Positions 1 to 10,000 of a stretch of DNA of 20,629 nt are shown here, piece after piece (positions within the stretch are counted from its first letter, which is position 1; each line of letters opens with the position of its first letter). Under the pieces are notes generated by a model that saw only the letters and a program-made list of their open reading frames with translations, was not told where the DNA came from and did not search any database. This stretch comes from Pelargonium nanum (taxonomy: Eukaryota; Streptophyta; Magnoliopsida; Geraniales; Geraniaceae). Where the stretch lies: assembly GCA_036897485.1 (NCBI GenBank), contig JAYMTF010001915.1:1-20629 (forward strand). The letters are read 5' to 3'. The translations under genes were made by a program, and so were the position numbers.

Positions 1-199
1 AAGCTTCAGGTTGTTCCTCGCCCTTCGCTTGCGGGGGAGTATTGAGATAATTATGGTATAGTTGACTTTAGATGAGATATTCTCTTTAATATGATTCATG
101 TAATTATGCCTGTAACATTGCTCTTTCTGTATTTAGTTAGGCTGACTCCTGTACATAAACATGAGTGTATCAGTTCATCATCAATAAGACAATCTCTCA
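1..199 (+). mobile_element. 3' end of a Ty1/copia-type LTR retrotransposon (partial)
   Basis: Positions 1-45 read as the last codons of a reading frame (KLQVVPRPSLAGEY then stop). They run into a purine-rich tract, gcgggggagtatt, which is the usual form of a copia polypurine tract just before the 3' LTR. A probable LTR follows at 43-199. It opens with TGAGA and closes with TCTCA, so it has the TG...CA ends and a 5-bp inverted terminal repeat. Its 3' part, with ataagacaatctctca, looks like the R/U5 end of copia LTRs. Everything upstream lies outside the window. A 157-bp LTR is short for the superfamily, so it may be a deleted copy. The polypurine tract and LTR start are seen; the superfamily is an inference from motif style. 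Confidence 0.6.
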
Positions 200-467
200 T
201 AACTCAATTAATGAAAACAAAACAACTGAAAATACCCAGCTTATGATGGATAATGCTGAAATTCAATTGAAAAGTGTCAAACGAACTACTCGTATTTGTT
301 TTGATGTTAGTTGCAGAATATATATCACCATGCAAATATGTTTAATTTGAGATTAATAGTTGGCAAGCTGAGACAGATTTTGAAAATATAGTTCCAACTT
401 TGTAGATTCTGTGTAATGTTATTGAAGTGTGTTGCTTGCACGTTCATGACAATTTGAAAACAAAATG

Positions 468-546
468 ACGTGGCAATTTACGTGGCGAATACTTGTTTCG
501 TATTTTTGTAGTTTAAAATTAATTTTGACGAGTAACAACATAACGA
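468..546 (+). repeat. Dispersed repeat, left copy
   Basis: This roughly 80-bp segment matches 20531-20608 in the same orientation. The best conserved core is cgtatttttgtagtttaaaa followed by ttaatt, preceded in both copies by tggcaat and gtgg words. It probably belongs to a non-autonomous transposon family, but no complete element can be delimited here. Confidence 0.6.
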
Positions 547-555
547 CTTGTTCAG

Positions 556-804
556 TCACTTCCAATCTTTAATTTCTTCAAAACATATGAAAAACAGAGA
601 GATATTGAAATTGTCATATATGAGCTTCATGTCTTCCTTGACCCGTGCTTGAGCTGCTTCACTAAGCTCCGTCATTGCTGGTCCTAGCCCGTCAATGGCT
701 AATCCAAGTGTACCTTGGCCAAATTGTGAGCTCTCTTCGCTTTCTCTCGGGCTTCTTCTATTTCTCTCACACATACTCTCTCTCACACACGTATGCACGA
801 ACAC
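556..804 (-). other. Unrecognised exon-like open segment
   Basis: An 82-codon open stretch whose central part has the composition of real protein: GLAIDGLGPAMTELSEAAQ, then ARVKEDMKLIYDNF. It is locally GC-richer than its surroundings. The first 20 or so codons (VRESMCERNRRSPRESEE) cover a CT/CA-repeat-rich stretch and are probably not coding. I do not recognise the family. It could be an exon of a decayed or captured gene, or chance. No matching exon with splice sites was found next to it. Confidence 0.25.
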
Positions 805-3171
805 TTATATTCGCCATTAGTATAAATGAAATTAATATTTTCCTTTAAATGAAAAAGTACATAACATGAAAAGCTTCATACATTTATGATTTATATGGAG
901 TTTTTCGTACTACTTATTTGACTGATTTTATTGATTGAATTACATTACTCAACTAAATAGTTTGATTGCTGGAGGAGGTTAGGCAGGGAATTTAATGTGG
1001 TCGGCCCAATGCACTTTAAGTTTATTATTGGCTCAAAAAATCTTTGTTCTAACAAAAAGAAGAAGAAGAAAATTGAGTGCTAAAAACATATCCACATACT
1101 TTTAGGTAAAGAAAATAAGATTTTGAAAATCAAGAATATATACCAAAATAGTTGAAAGCAGAAAGGATATATGTGTGTTTATGCTAATACAGTGGTAACA
1201 AGGACTTGGGACAATGCATGGAGGCTTGCTTTTTAATAACAAAGGTTCATAGAATAGAACAAAAATCAACATTTAAGTAAAATTATACCATTTTTAAATG
1301 GATTTGACAAGTCTTTGCCTATTCTATGGTGGATCCACTTTGCCCAGGTGACTTAGCTCTCCATAACATGTGTTAATTTAAAATGATATCTTAAAACAGA
1401 GAAATGAGTATTGCATAGAGTTATCGTACATGTTAAACGTATATATCTCTAAAATTGAATTTATTTGTACATTACAACTAATACAAGATGAGATCCACTA
1501 TCCCACCCTTGGAAACCAAAAACACAAGATGAAACCTAATTTTCACCTATCGCAACATAACACGTAACGTATCTTATATATATATAACATGTAAAACGGG
1601 TGGATACGCCAAGTTGCTTCCATTTATGTTTCGGCGGTCAGTTAATTTATAGTAGTAACTTTTGTTCATAAAGACAAAAAAGAAATAAAAAGAAATTTGA
1701 GAAAAGAGAGTGAATTTGCAGAAATGTAGGTGAGATGGAGGTAACCCATGTGCCAAAGACAGAGGCTAAAAGTGGCAAGAATAATGAAGAGACCCTGTTT
1801 TGTGTTGTGTGTATTTGATTGATTTGATTTGATTTGATTTATGGATCAAACTTAACCATGCCCATAGCTATATATATTGTCACAGACAGTCACAGACACA
1901 GACCTGTGTTCACCAGATTTGACATCTTGACAAGATGTAACAATGCTACTCATTCAAATTCAACAAATTGGCCTTGCCTACACTCAACATTCATCTCAAA
2001 AATTTTAAAAAAAATCCAGATGTTCAGTTAATTTAATAGCTAATTTCATGCCTAATTGATAAGTTAAATCATAAATGTTGCTGTCTTTTGTTCTTAGAAT
2101 ACTATCAAATTGTAGTTAATTAAGCGCTTACTTAGTTGGATAGAATCAAACAATCCAATCTCGTTTTTGTTTTTATATTTAACGAGTACATACATAAAAT
2201 GTCTTACACGCTTGCTTCATTAAACTTAGTATTTAGGAATAATTATATATATTTCAGATGCATAATCTTATCTATTTCATTGCCAGCTAATTGTGTTGTT
2301 CATGAATCATACATATTACTACAAACGTTGCCAGCTTCAATGTTAATTTACAACTATTGTTTTTGTTTCAGTATTTGACCATATACTATTTTTATCTAAG
2401 ACCTTACTATTTTTATCTCAGAAAAAATATTAAATTGTTAAGGAACTAAAGTCGTGTAAGTAAAATATGTCATCTCAATAACATCAACTCTTAAACTATG
2501 ATATTTTCAACGCACAAAAAACCCCTTAAACTATGATTGCTTTGTTATTAAGGAAATATTTTTATTAAATAGAATGAGTTTATGTTAAATAACACATATT
2601 GACGGAGTCAACTCAATATTTTATTTAAAAGAATAATACAAGTAGTATCCTTTTTGTTTTTTGTTATGTGTGTTAAACATAAACACACATCAATTTGATA
2701 ATAAAAAATTATTAATAGGTTATCATGTGTGGAAAACATAAATTGCCATCCCGACACTCATAATTAAATTCATTTATTTTTCTGATACATGCATGTTTAA
2801 AATTTAAATCATGAACAATATCATAACTAAAATGGAGATATTTTTCTCTCTTGCAATTAGGTAATTGCTTTTACATCGATGATCCATGTTAAGTTGGGTT
2901 CATATCAACGCTAATGTCATTTTCAACATCAATTATACACTCCAAATGTATAATATCCCAAAAACATAATAATATAACATAATTAGTTAGGATTGTTTTT
3001 TTTTCATTATGTTCAATTGAAAAATAAAAAAATTAGTGAAATTAGGCTCTCCACAAATTATTAAACCAAAATTGTATGGTTGCCATAATTACTGAAAATT
3101 GAAAACAATTATGGTAGCAAAAAAAAAAACAAAAGGGAGCAGGTGAAAAATAGTGAAATGACGTTCATGAA
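805..3171. other. AT-rich intergenic region upstream of the LSH gene
   Basis: No gene is supported here; short open frames are scattered and of low complexity. Visible items are an AAG run near 1055-1071, a TA run near 1575-1586, and four exact GATTT units at 1821-1840. The line cttaaactatgat occurs twice about 35 bp apart near 2490-2540. A stem, ccataatt at 3083-3090 with aattatgg at 3107-3114, lies just before an A tract. Two slightly GC-richer patches, 1300-1360 and 1715-1800, could be regulatory sequence for the LSH gene, but this cannot be judged without comparison. Confidence 0.5.
1821..1840. repeat. (GATTT)4 microsatellite
   Basis: Four exact GATTT units, preceded by a partial GATT unit at 1817-1820. 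A simple repeat with no other evident role. Confidence 0.85.
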
Positions 3172-3199
3172 ATGATATTCGAAGTGTCATCACTCAAGC

Positions 3200-3342
3200 C
3201 GACGTGGGTCGTCTCTGCATGGGACCCTCCTTTGTCTCCTCTCCTCCTCTCCTCTTCTTTATTAACTCCTCTCCTCCATTTCTCTATTAAAATCTCCTCC
3301 TCCTCCAAAATTGATACACAATTCTCAAATTATAAACACATA
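3200..3342 (+). promoter_or_regulatory. Pyrimidine-rich proximal promoter/5' leader of the LSH gene
   Basis: From about 3225 to 3306 the + strand is almost pure C/T, with repeated CTCC and CTCTCC blocks ending 37 bp before the start codon. Such tracts are typical of the transcription start region and 5' UTR of plant developmental regulators, and (GA/CT)n runs are known targets of BASIC PENTACYSTEINE proteins. The word gggaccc just upstream (3220-3226) resembles a TCP site. No clear TATA box was seen. The start site of transcription is not determined. Confidence 0.45.
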
Positions 3343-4011
3343 ATGTCCGCCGCTGTCGCCGCCGCCGCCGCAGCCGCCGTCAGCCACTACACCTCCAGAG
3401 GCGGCACCTCCACAACTCCCGCCATCGACAACCACCGAGCCCACTCATTCTTCATGGCGGCGCAGGGTCACGTGCAAGGTCACGTGCAGCCGCTGAGCCG
3501 ATACGAGTCGCAGAAGCGGCGGGACTGGAACACGTTCGGGCAGTACCTGAAGAACCACCGGCCGCCGCTGGCGCTGGCCCGGTGCAGCGGCGCGCACGTG
3601 CTGGAGTTCTTGCGGTACCTGGACCAGTTCGGAAAAACCAAGGTCCACAACGAGTCGTGCCCGTTCTTCGGGCAGCTCCACCCGCCGGCGCCGTGCGCGT
3701 GTCCGCTCCGGCAGGCGTGGGGCAGCCTGGACGCGCTGGTGGGGCGTCTGAGGGCGGCGTTTGAGGAGCACGGAGGGCAGCCGGAGACGAACCCGTTCGG
3801 AGCAAGAGCGGTGAGGCTGTACCTGAGAGAGGTGAGGGACGCTCAGGCCAAAGCCAGAGGCATAGCCTATGAGAAGAAGAAGAGAAAGAGTAGCAGTAAT
3901 GGTAATGGCAAAGAAGATGGATCAGAATTGCAGCAACAACAAGCACACTATGTTCAAAGAGGATCAGGCTCTAGTGCCATGTTTCTTGCAGCTGGAGCTT
4001 GCATGATTTAG
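3343..4011 (+). CDS. ALOG/LSH family transcription regulator (LIGHT-DEPENDENT SHORT HYPOCOTYLS-like)
   Basis: A single-exon gene of 222 aa. The ALOG domain spans about residues 50-178 and opens with [20 protein letters not shown]. Inside it is the zinc-ribbon insert with H102, C106, C118 and C120 (HxxxC...CxC). The conserved block [20 protein letters not shown] follows, and a nuclear localisation signal KKKRK lies at 178-182. The N-terminus has an alanine run and a duplicated GHVQ; the C-terminal tail is Q- and S-rich, as in the family. ALOG proteins are plant nuclear regulators derived from a transposase/recombinase-like fold. They act at organ boundaries and in meristem maturation (Arabidopsis LSH genes, rice TAW1 and G1, tomato TMF). 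The block [20 protein letters not shown] favours the LSH4/5/6 branch from memory, so no symbol is given. I chose the start at 3343 because it has A at -3, follows the CT-rich leader and gives the usual family length. The frame stays open to an ATG at 3172, but that extension encodes only the leader-like sequence. Confidence 0.95.
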   Translation: MSAAVAAAAAAAVSHYTSRGGTSTTPAIDNHRAHSFFMAAQGHVQGHVQPLSRYESQKRRDWNTFGQYLKNHRPPLALARCSGAHVLEFLRYLDQFGKTKVHNESCPFFGQLHPPAPCACPLRQAWGSLDALVGRLRAAFEEHGGQPETNPFGARAVRLYLREVRDAQAKARGIAYEKKKRKSSSNGNGKEDGSELQQQQAHYVQRGSGSSAMFLAAGACMI

Positions 4012-4794
4012 GGTGGTTTATGTAATTTCTCTATGTTTTTGTTATCTGTGTTAGTTATGGATTTAATGTTGTTAGCTACTGGTAGTGTTAATTATTATCT
4101 GTTTTTTTTTTTTGGGCTGGTCTATGCATGATCCTTCTGATGATGGTGATGAGGCCTTTTGTTTTGATCACTACCTGATCTTAAATCTTGATTACTTTAT
4201 GTATTCAATCTATTATCTTTCTTGACATTGGTGGTAAAGTTGGATTCTGTGAATTAATTGGTAATTAAATAAGCTTTGCTTATCATCTACAGCCATTATG
4301 GATTATATATGCATTATCCACATACATGTGGGTTTTTTATGTTAAATTATTTGTGCACTTATGGACGAATATCGTATATAATATGACCAAAAGTTGAAGG
4401 TAATATTGTTGAAGATGTAATTCTAATTTAGTAGAAAGGATTATTGTTTCAGATTATGTTCCATTTTTCGACTTTTCATGTGTTTCAGTTCCTGTACCGT
4501 ACTTGTTTTGGCGATTGATCTTTTTTCCTCTTTAAAGATTTTACTGCTTGCTATTACTGCTCTACAGTCTTTGGCAGTTGAAATAATTGAATTAGAATTA
4601 GTACGTATAGGAAATGTGTTGTGGGGTTAAGAATATATTTGAGGGGTCTTTTGACTCAAATCAAGTAAGCACATTATAGACATTAGAGCATATGTTGTTT
4701 TCTTTTCTAGGCGTTAGGGTATATTTTCTACTAGTAGTGTCCTAATGTAAATGATGTGATTTAAAAACGTGAAGATTTCAAGTGTTAAATATAT
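4012..4794. other. 3' UTR and intergenic sequence
   Basis: AT-rich sequence after the LSH stop codon, including a T run near 4102-4112 and TGTA-type words expected of a plant 3' UTR and polyadenylation zone. No further gene or element was recognised. Confidence 0.5.
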
Positions 4795-5280
4795 CCTAAA
4801 GAGGCGAGAGACTCTTTTCATGACCGATAGTAGTGTGCATGCCCCTTGGAGAGCGCATGAGGCTCTCCTTTGGAGCCTTGATGACTAGGAGGTCCTAGGG
4901 ACACTTCATGAAGACTAGGAAGCTCCTCCAGGAGGCCAAGTGTGGTGGAGAGATAAGAGGACCTCTTGAAAAAAAAAGATTCTCTTGAAGGCAAAACACT
5001 TCTCTTAATGTCTTGGAGGCTTCTATAAAGAGAATGACCTTCTTATAGTTGAGGTGTTCTTCTTGGTGAGGATGAACACCTTAGACCTGAACTGCTCCTC
5101 TTTAAGATAATTCATCACTTGCGAGCGAGGGGAGAAAGGGCGTGACACGTCTTAGTAGGAAGACACATGCCAAGACGGAAGAGTGACAACTACGTACGCA
5201 GTTCGAGCTTGTGGCTTTGTTCGCAAGGCCACAACACGGGGAGCGGGAGGCAAAGCGCGGGGAAGAGCAAGTCACGGTAA
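4795..5280. other. GC-richer island, probable relic of a repeat element
   Basis: This stretch differs sharply from its AT-rich flanks and is full of GAGG, CTCC and CTTCTT words. It has internal near-repeats (gactaggaggtcc, then gactaggaagctcc) and a small stem, ggagagc with gctctcc, near 4847-4867. On the minus strand, 5302-5102 is open for 66 codons (start MKHFSFFFTVTCSSPRF) but matches nothing I know. It may be a decayed retrotransposon LTR or internal piece. No terminal repeats were found. Confidence 0.35.
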
Positions 5281-5289
5281 AAAAAAATG

Positions 5290-6482
5290 AAAAATGTTTC
5301 AACTTAACATATTTTTTAAAATTCTACAAGTTTTCCAACAAAAACAAAAAAATGAAAACTGTTATGTAAAACTAGACAGTCCTTAAGGTACTTACTAATC
5401 CTAAATTCGACTATGGGCTAAAACTAATATATCTTATGTTTGTTAGAAAATAAAAAGGGTTTAAGAAAAAAAAGGCTCAAAATGATCAAATAGGGTTTGG
5501 GTGAACAATATGCATCATTGGATTCAATTGTTCATTCTCAAGCACCAAAAGTCTGATTGGAATATACACCTGCTAAGTGAATAGATATATAAACCTACTT
5601 AAGCTAAACATGCTTATTGCCACAAAGAACAATTAATCAAGTCTTGCTTACTACAACACAAGACTTTAATTTTCTAAAATTGGGTATTCAACTATTCACA
5701 CATAGATTGATTGGTTCAGGTTCTCAAATAACTTTGAATATGAAGAAAGAAAGGTGAGATTGCTTTTCAACATACAAAAATAAAATAAAATATTTAGATG
5801 AAGATTGAAAACCCTAAACATCTTAATTGCTATCCAATCTGCCTAAGTAGCAAACATTTTAAAAAAGAAGATAGTTTTGCAGCCATAACATATTTCCTTT
5901 TCTAGAACAAGTATAAAAGATATTATTATATATGTGAGTGCAAGACAGAAATATATGGTGGTGTTGGGATTGAATTTTTTTTATATTCCAAAAAGTAGAG
6001 TTGATTAGGACATAAAGGTGTGCATATAATGTTGGTATGATAATGGAGATTAGGTCTAAGCTACTACTTTAAGCAACAAACCCTGATGCTGGTGGGATTT
6101 GGAATTTGCTTCCACTTTGTACCATTCATGTAAAGCAAATTTAGGACCACTCAATACCTTAATTATTAAGGACCACTCAATCCCATCAACATTATAGAAT
6201 GGTCTTAATCACTCACTATGCATGCCTGATTTATTGACCTTTAACACTCCTAACTTATATTCCAAAATTGAAATATCAACCTCAAGATTAAAGTGCTACA
6301 CTACAACCTCAACTGTCAAACCGACCAGAAGCAGAAATTAATGCCATGAAAGAACAAGAACAACCACAAAATGCTTAGAAGAAATTGACAACTTAGAATT
6401 GTGATGCACTTGCTACCTTAGAGATTTCTTGTCCTCAAATTATATGCAGCTACTAGTTAGATCTCAATTGTGATGCATTTAG
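5290..6482. other. Intergenic region with a small tandem duplication
   Basis: No gene is visible. At 6143-6155 and 6169-6181 the 13-mer aggaccactcaat occurs twice, 26 bp apart, and between the copies lies the perfect inverted repeat ccttaat-t-attaagg (6157-6171). The rest is low-complexity AT-rich sequence. Confidence 0.5.
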
Positions 6483-6640
6483 CATACATGTCTTTATGGA
6501 TTCCCTCTGAGGTCTCAAGTTCGAGCCTCCTTGTCGACGGTATGGAGGGTATAGGGTGACGCTCCCTTTGGAAAGCGAGAAACATTGATATTTCGAGTAT
6601 CATGTCCCGTTACTGATAAAAAAGAAAAACATACATGTCT
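6483..6640 (+). mobile_element. 5'-truncated tRNA-derived SINE with 11-bp target-site duplication
   Basis: The 11-mer catacatgtct occurs at 6483-6493 and again at 6630-6640. The 136 bp between the copies contains GTTCGAGCC (6519-6527), which fits the RNA polymerase III B-box consensus GWTCRANNC within the tRNA-like context ggtctcaagttcgagcctcc. The inserted sequence is GC-richer than its flanks and ends in an A-rich tail (gataaaaaagaaaaa) directly against the second duplication. This arrangement of a tRNA-like B box, an A-rich 3' end and flanking duplications of about 11 bp is that of a plant SINE inserted by target-primed reverse transcription. No A box lies between the duplications, so the copy is 5' truncated. 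The tRNA-derived body is an inference. Confidence 0.65.
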
Positions 6641-7035
6641 ATCAGTGTACTCTCAACAAAGTTATCAAATCTAACTGTATCTTTAATCATAAAATAAATT
6701 TTGATTAGTTGAAAGATCTTTCCCATTTTCTCCAACACAAAGAAAACAATTTGAGGGAAATTCTGAAATTCAAGAAAAGGTATGTTGATAAAACTTATTT
6801 CTCACAATCATCATTTACACATTTCCATTTCAAATGCCATTTTGAGTCCCATGAAGCTTGTGGGCTTACATCAAAATCATACTAACCTCTATAATCCACT
6901 CCCATATATGTAAGACATTCAGTTTTAACACTACAAAATTTTGGTGTGGAGATGAGGATCAGGTCCTCAATATGAAGCTTACTGAGATGGTAAGGCCAGT
7001 TTATGATGTCTAGTTCTCCACACCTTATCCTACTT

Positions 7036-10000
7036 CTACTTTTTGTTCAGAAGGTTGGCAAGGTTGCGTAGTTCCTCGAATGCATGCATTGTTTCTGCAT
7101 CAAATCCTCCTGCAAACTGCATCAAGAAAGGAAGAGATCAATCAATATGCATTTTCTCATATTCAACACGTACAAGCACTATTGTTTTCATTGTCATACC
7201 TGGTGAATTCTGAAAGCAAATCTCACTCCTTGAAGTAGCATGTAATCCATTGCAGGATCTTTTTCCACTGTTGCCTTGCATTGAAGTTCCATAGCAACCC
7301 TCTTCATGTACTTCTTCGCCAGCTTAACTGACCCAAACTTAATCTGCAAATAAAGCGTTTGAGTCATCTATTTACATCTATATGAAGTCTTGGTTGAAAG
7401 AATGGAGATGACTAGCAATAAAGTTTACCTTGCTTATGATCCCATTGTCAAGCATCCAATCTGTGGGAATTTGAAATTCCTTGCAATTACGCATAAGGGA
7501 TTCTCTTGTCCGGTGAAGATTATAGACAGTGCGTTCCATCCTAGCAGTAGAACGAAAATGTTCAGATGCTTCAACTATAGCATATATATGGGTTACTAGC
7601 ATAACCCAAGAAATATATTAAAAAAGCGCATTACGGATTCTGAGAATAGTATCACACCCAGACGAGTCGCATAATATTCCAAGTTCTTCACATTTCCTAA
7701 TGTTCTTAGAAGTGACCACAGAAAGTTGAGTCACAGTTTTCCTAGTGAGTGCTAGATAACAAGCAAATTATCAGGAGCTGAGAACAATGCTCAGACATGT
7801 ACCCAACAAACGTCAAATCACATCCTTTAGAAAGTTACTCTGACGGGTTCTCGATATAACCGCTTTTTTCCATTAATTCGAATTCCATAGAGTATAGGGT
7901 TAGACCTTGATACTCACTCTCGGTATATTTAAGAAGGCTTGGGTATCTACTTTCCTAATGGCTGTTGCCAGGTTCAGATGAGCACAGAATAAATGCATAT
8001 TTTGAGGGAAGCCCCATCAATGAACCCACTCGTCTAAATGTGATTCATGATATACCTGAATTCACTATCAAATTACTTCTGCTTCTTAAACAGCTATTGA
8101 CTAACTACTTGTATGTAATATAACTTCACCTGATCCTGAACCTTTTTATTATTGAATGTGGGCCGGCAGTCTCATTCTGCCTATCCTATCATGGTATAAA
8201 CGCCCTTATTTTGGGATCACAACATATTGCAGTTCAGGAGAAGATTGAACAGTTTGCTAAAAAATGCCTTTAATAATTTGATTTTGAAGAAGAATCCCCT
8301 GTGTTTGATAATGTTTGACAAGGCCACAAACTGGACCCATACTGAAATCTTTGCTATGAATTCTTGGTAAATCAAGTCTGTATGCTTCACTTTTCTATAC
8401 CCACCAGGCCAGATTGGCAGGAAACAGCCTAGATTCCATCACAGCCTATTGGTATATTTGGCCCCTGATGTGCCTAATTTTACTATGGATGCTAGTAAGT
8501 CTTAACCTTGAGATGTGCCCTTGTACTAAATTGAGACAAATCTAGGTGTAGCAGATTTAACCATTTAAAAATAATAATAACTATCGCATTTTCCTTTGTG
8601 CAAAATAGAATAGAAAAGGAATTTTCAGGTTCTTACTTCTCAGATAAACCAACCATTTTCTTTAGTGCAAGATCGCAGGGCATTCGAGGATCATCCTTGT
8701 AATGTGTCACTTCAGATTCCAACTTCTTGAGATCTCTATAGCCAAATGCTGTTTCACGTAATGTATCAGCTTTCTTCTCTGGCCAATCGAAGTGCTTTAA
8801 GACTGCCCTCTCATCCACCTTCAAAATAATTTCAAGTATTATGACCATATAGAATCTGAAGATCTATCTGATTTAATAAACTGAAATGATAATGCAAGAA
8901 ATTACATCCCAGTGGTACTCCAAACTAATTTACTAAAATATGTTAAAAGAAGTTTCAGGATATGCTTCCAAAATTAAATATTTCTGGTTAAGAAAGTTAA
9001 CAACTTACAAGAAAGCAGAGTTCGTCATCAAGCCACTTCACAAATGCCACTACATCTTCGATGTTCTGATAAACTGCATTGTTCACCTCTCTTATCAATG
9101 AGTTTACAAACTCTCCTTGAGTTTCAACATCTGCCTTTATCTACACGAAAAATAATAATATAGACAATCAAACTTAATTTCCATATGAGATAATTACAAA
9201 CGCCCAATGAAAGGTAAATTACATCTGGATCTGGTAGCCAAATAGAGATATTATATGAAAGCCTAAAATTCCAACTTTTATTCTCATTTCCTATATATTT
9301 CCTCGTCATTTTTAAAAACTAATCCTTAAAACTACAATCATAAAAGCAGAAAAAAGGGTCAAGTCCTAGCTCTTGTACTGAAACAAAGTATACAATTGAT
9401 GAATGGATAAGAAACAAGCACTTACAGCAAGCAAATGTGACGATCGGTTCTCTATTTCTCCAATCATACTACTACGAACATTTGCAACATCCGGGACATC
9501 ACAAGTTCCTCCATTAGAGGAATCTTTTCTAGAATCCCTTTTCATGAGTGAATGGTAAAATTCAACTACCTGTGGGGCTCGCTGGACTGTACCAGTGGTA
9601 CTCTTGGCAGAAAACATTCGAGGGGGTGGGGGAGGTGGTGGTGGTGGTGGAACTTGAGCTGAAACTTCTTCTTTAGGTTCACTAGACATAGAACATGAAG
9701 GCCTTGGAGGAGGATTAGGAATACGCAAAGCCCGTTTCTCAACTTCAAAAGATGTAAATCTGTTGGTTTCTTGGCAATGTCCAAAGATTTGGCTTCTTTG
9801 AACCTCGCCAAAATCATACTTTTGAGGAGATAGCTGCTCTGCAACGTTTTCAACTTCCTTTGAACTCATAAAAGCATCAGATTGCCTTCTCTTGTTTGGT
9901 ACCAGTTCTTCCGGTGAGCGCTTCACTCCACTTATGGAATGTCTTCTTTGAGGACTTCTTGTTTCAACCGACGGAAACCAACTTTTATCCGGGACATTAT

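Noticed and set aside
3172..3342. N-terminal extension of the LSH protein from the ATG at 3172
   Set aside because: The 57 extra codons translate the CT-rich leader (Ser/Leu/Pro runs), and family members start close to the length given by the ATG at 3343.
3445..3946. Three open frames overlapping the LSH gene (two on the minus strand, one on the plus strand)
   Set aside because: They are by-products of the GC-rich LSH coding sequence; their translations are Arg/Pro/Ala-rich and lack any domain.
6440..6530. An intact tRNA gene around the B-box-like sequence
   Set aside because: No acceptor stem, no anticodon arm and no A box at the right spacing. The flanking 11-bp duplication and A-rich tail fit a truncated SINE instead.
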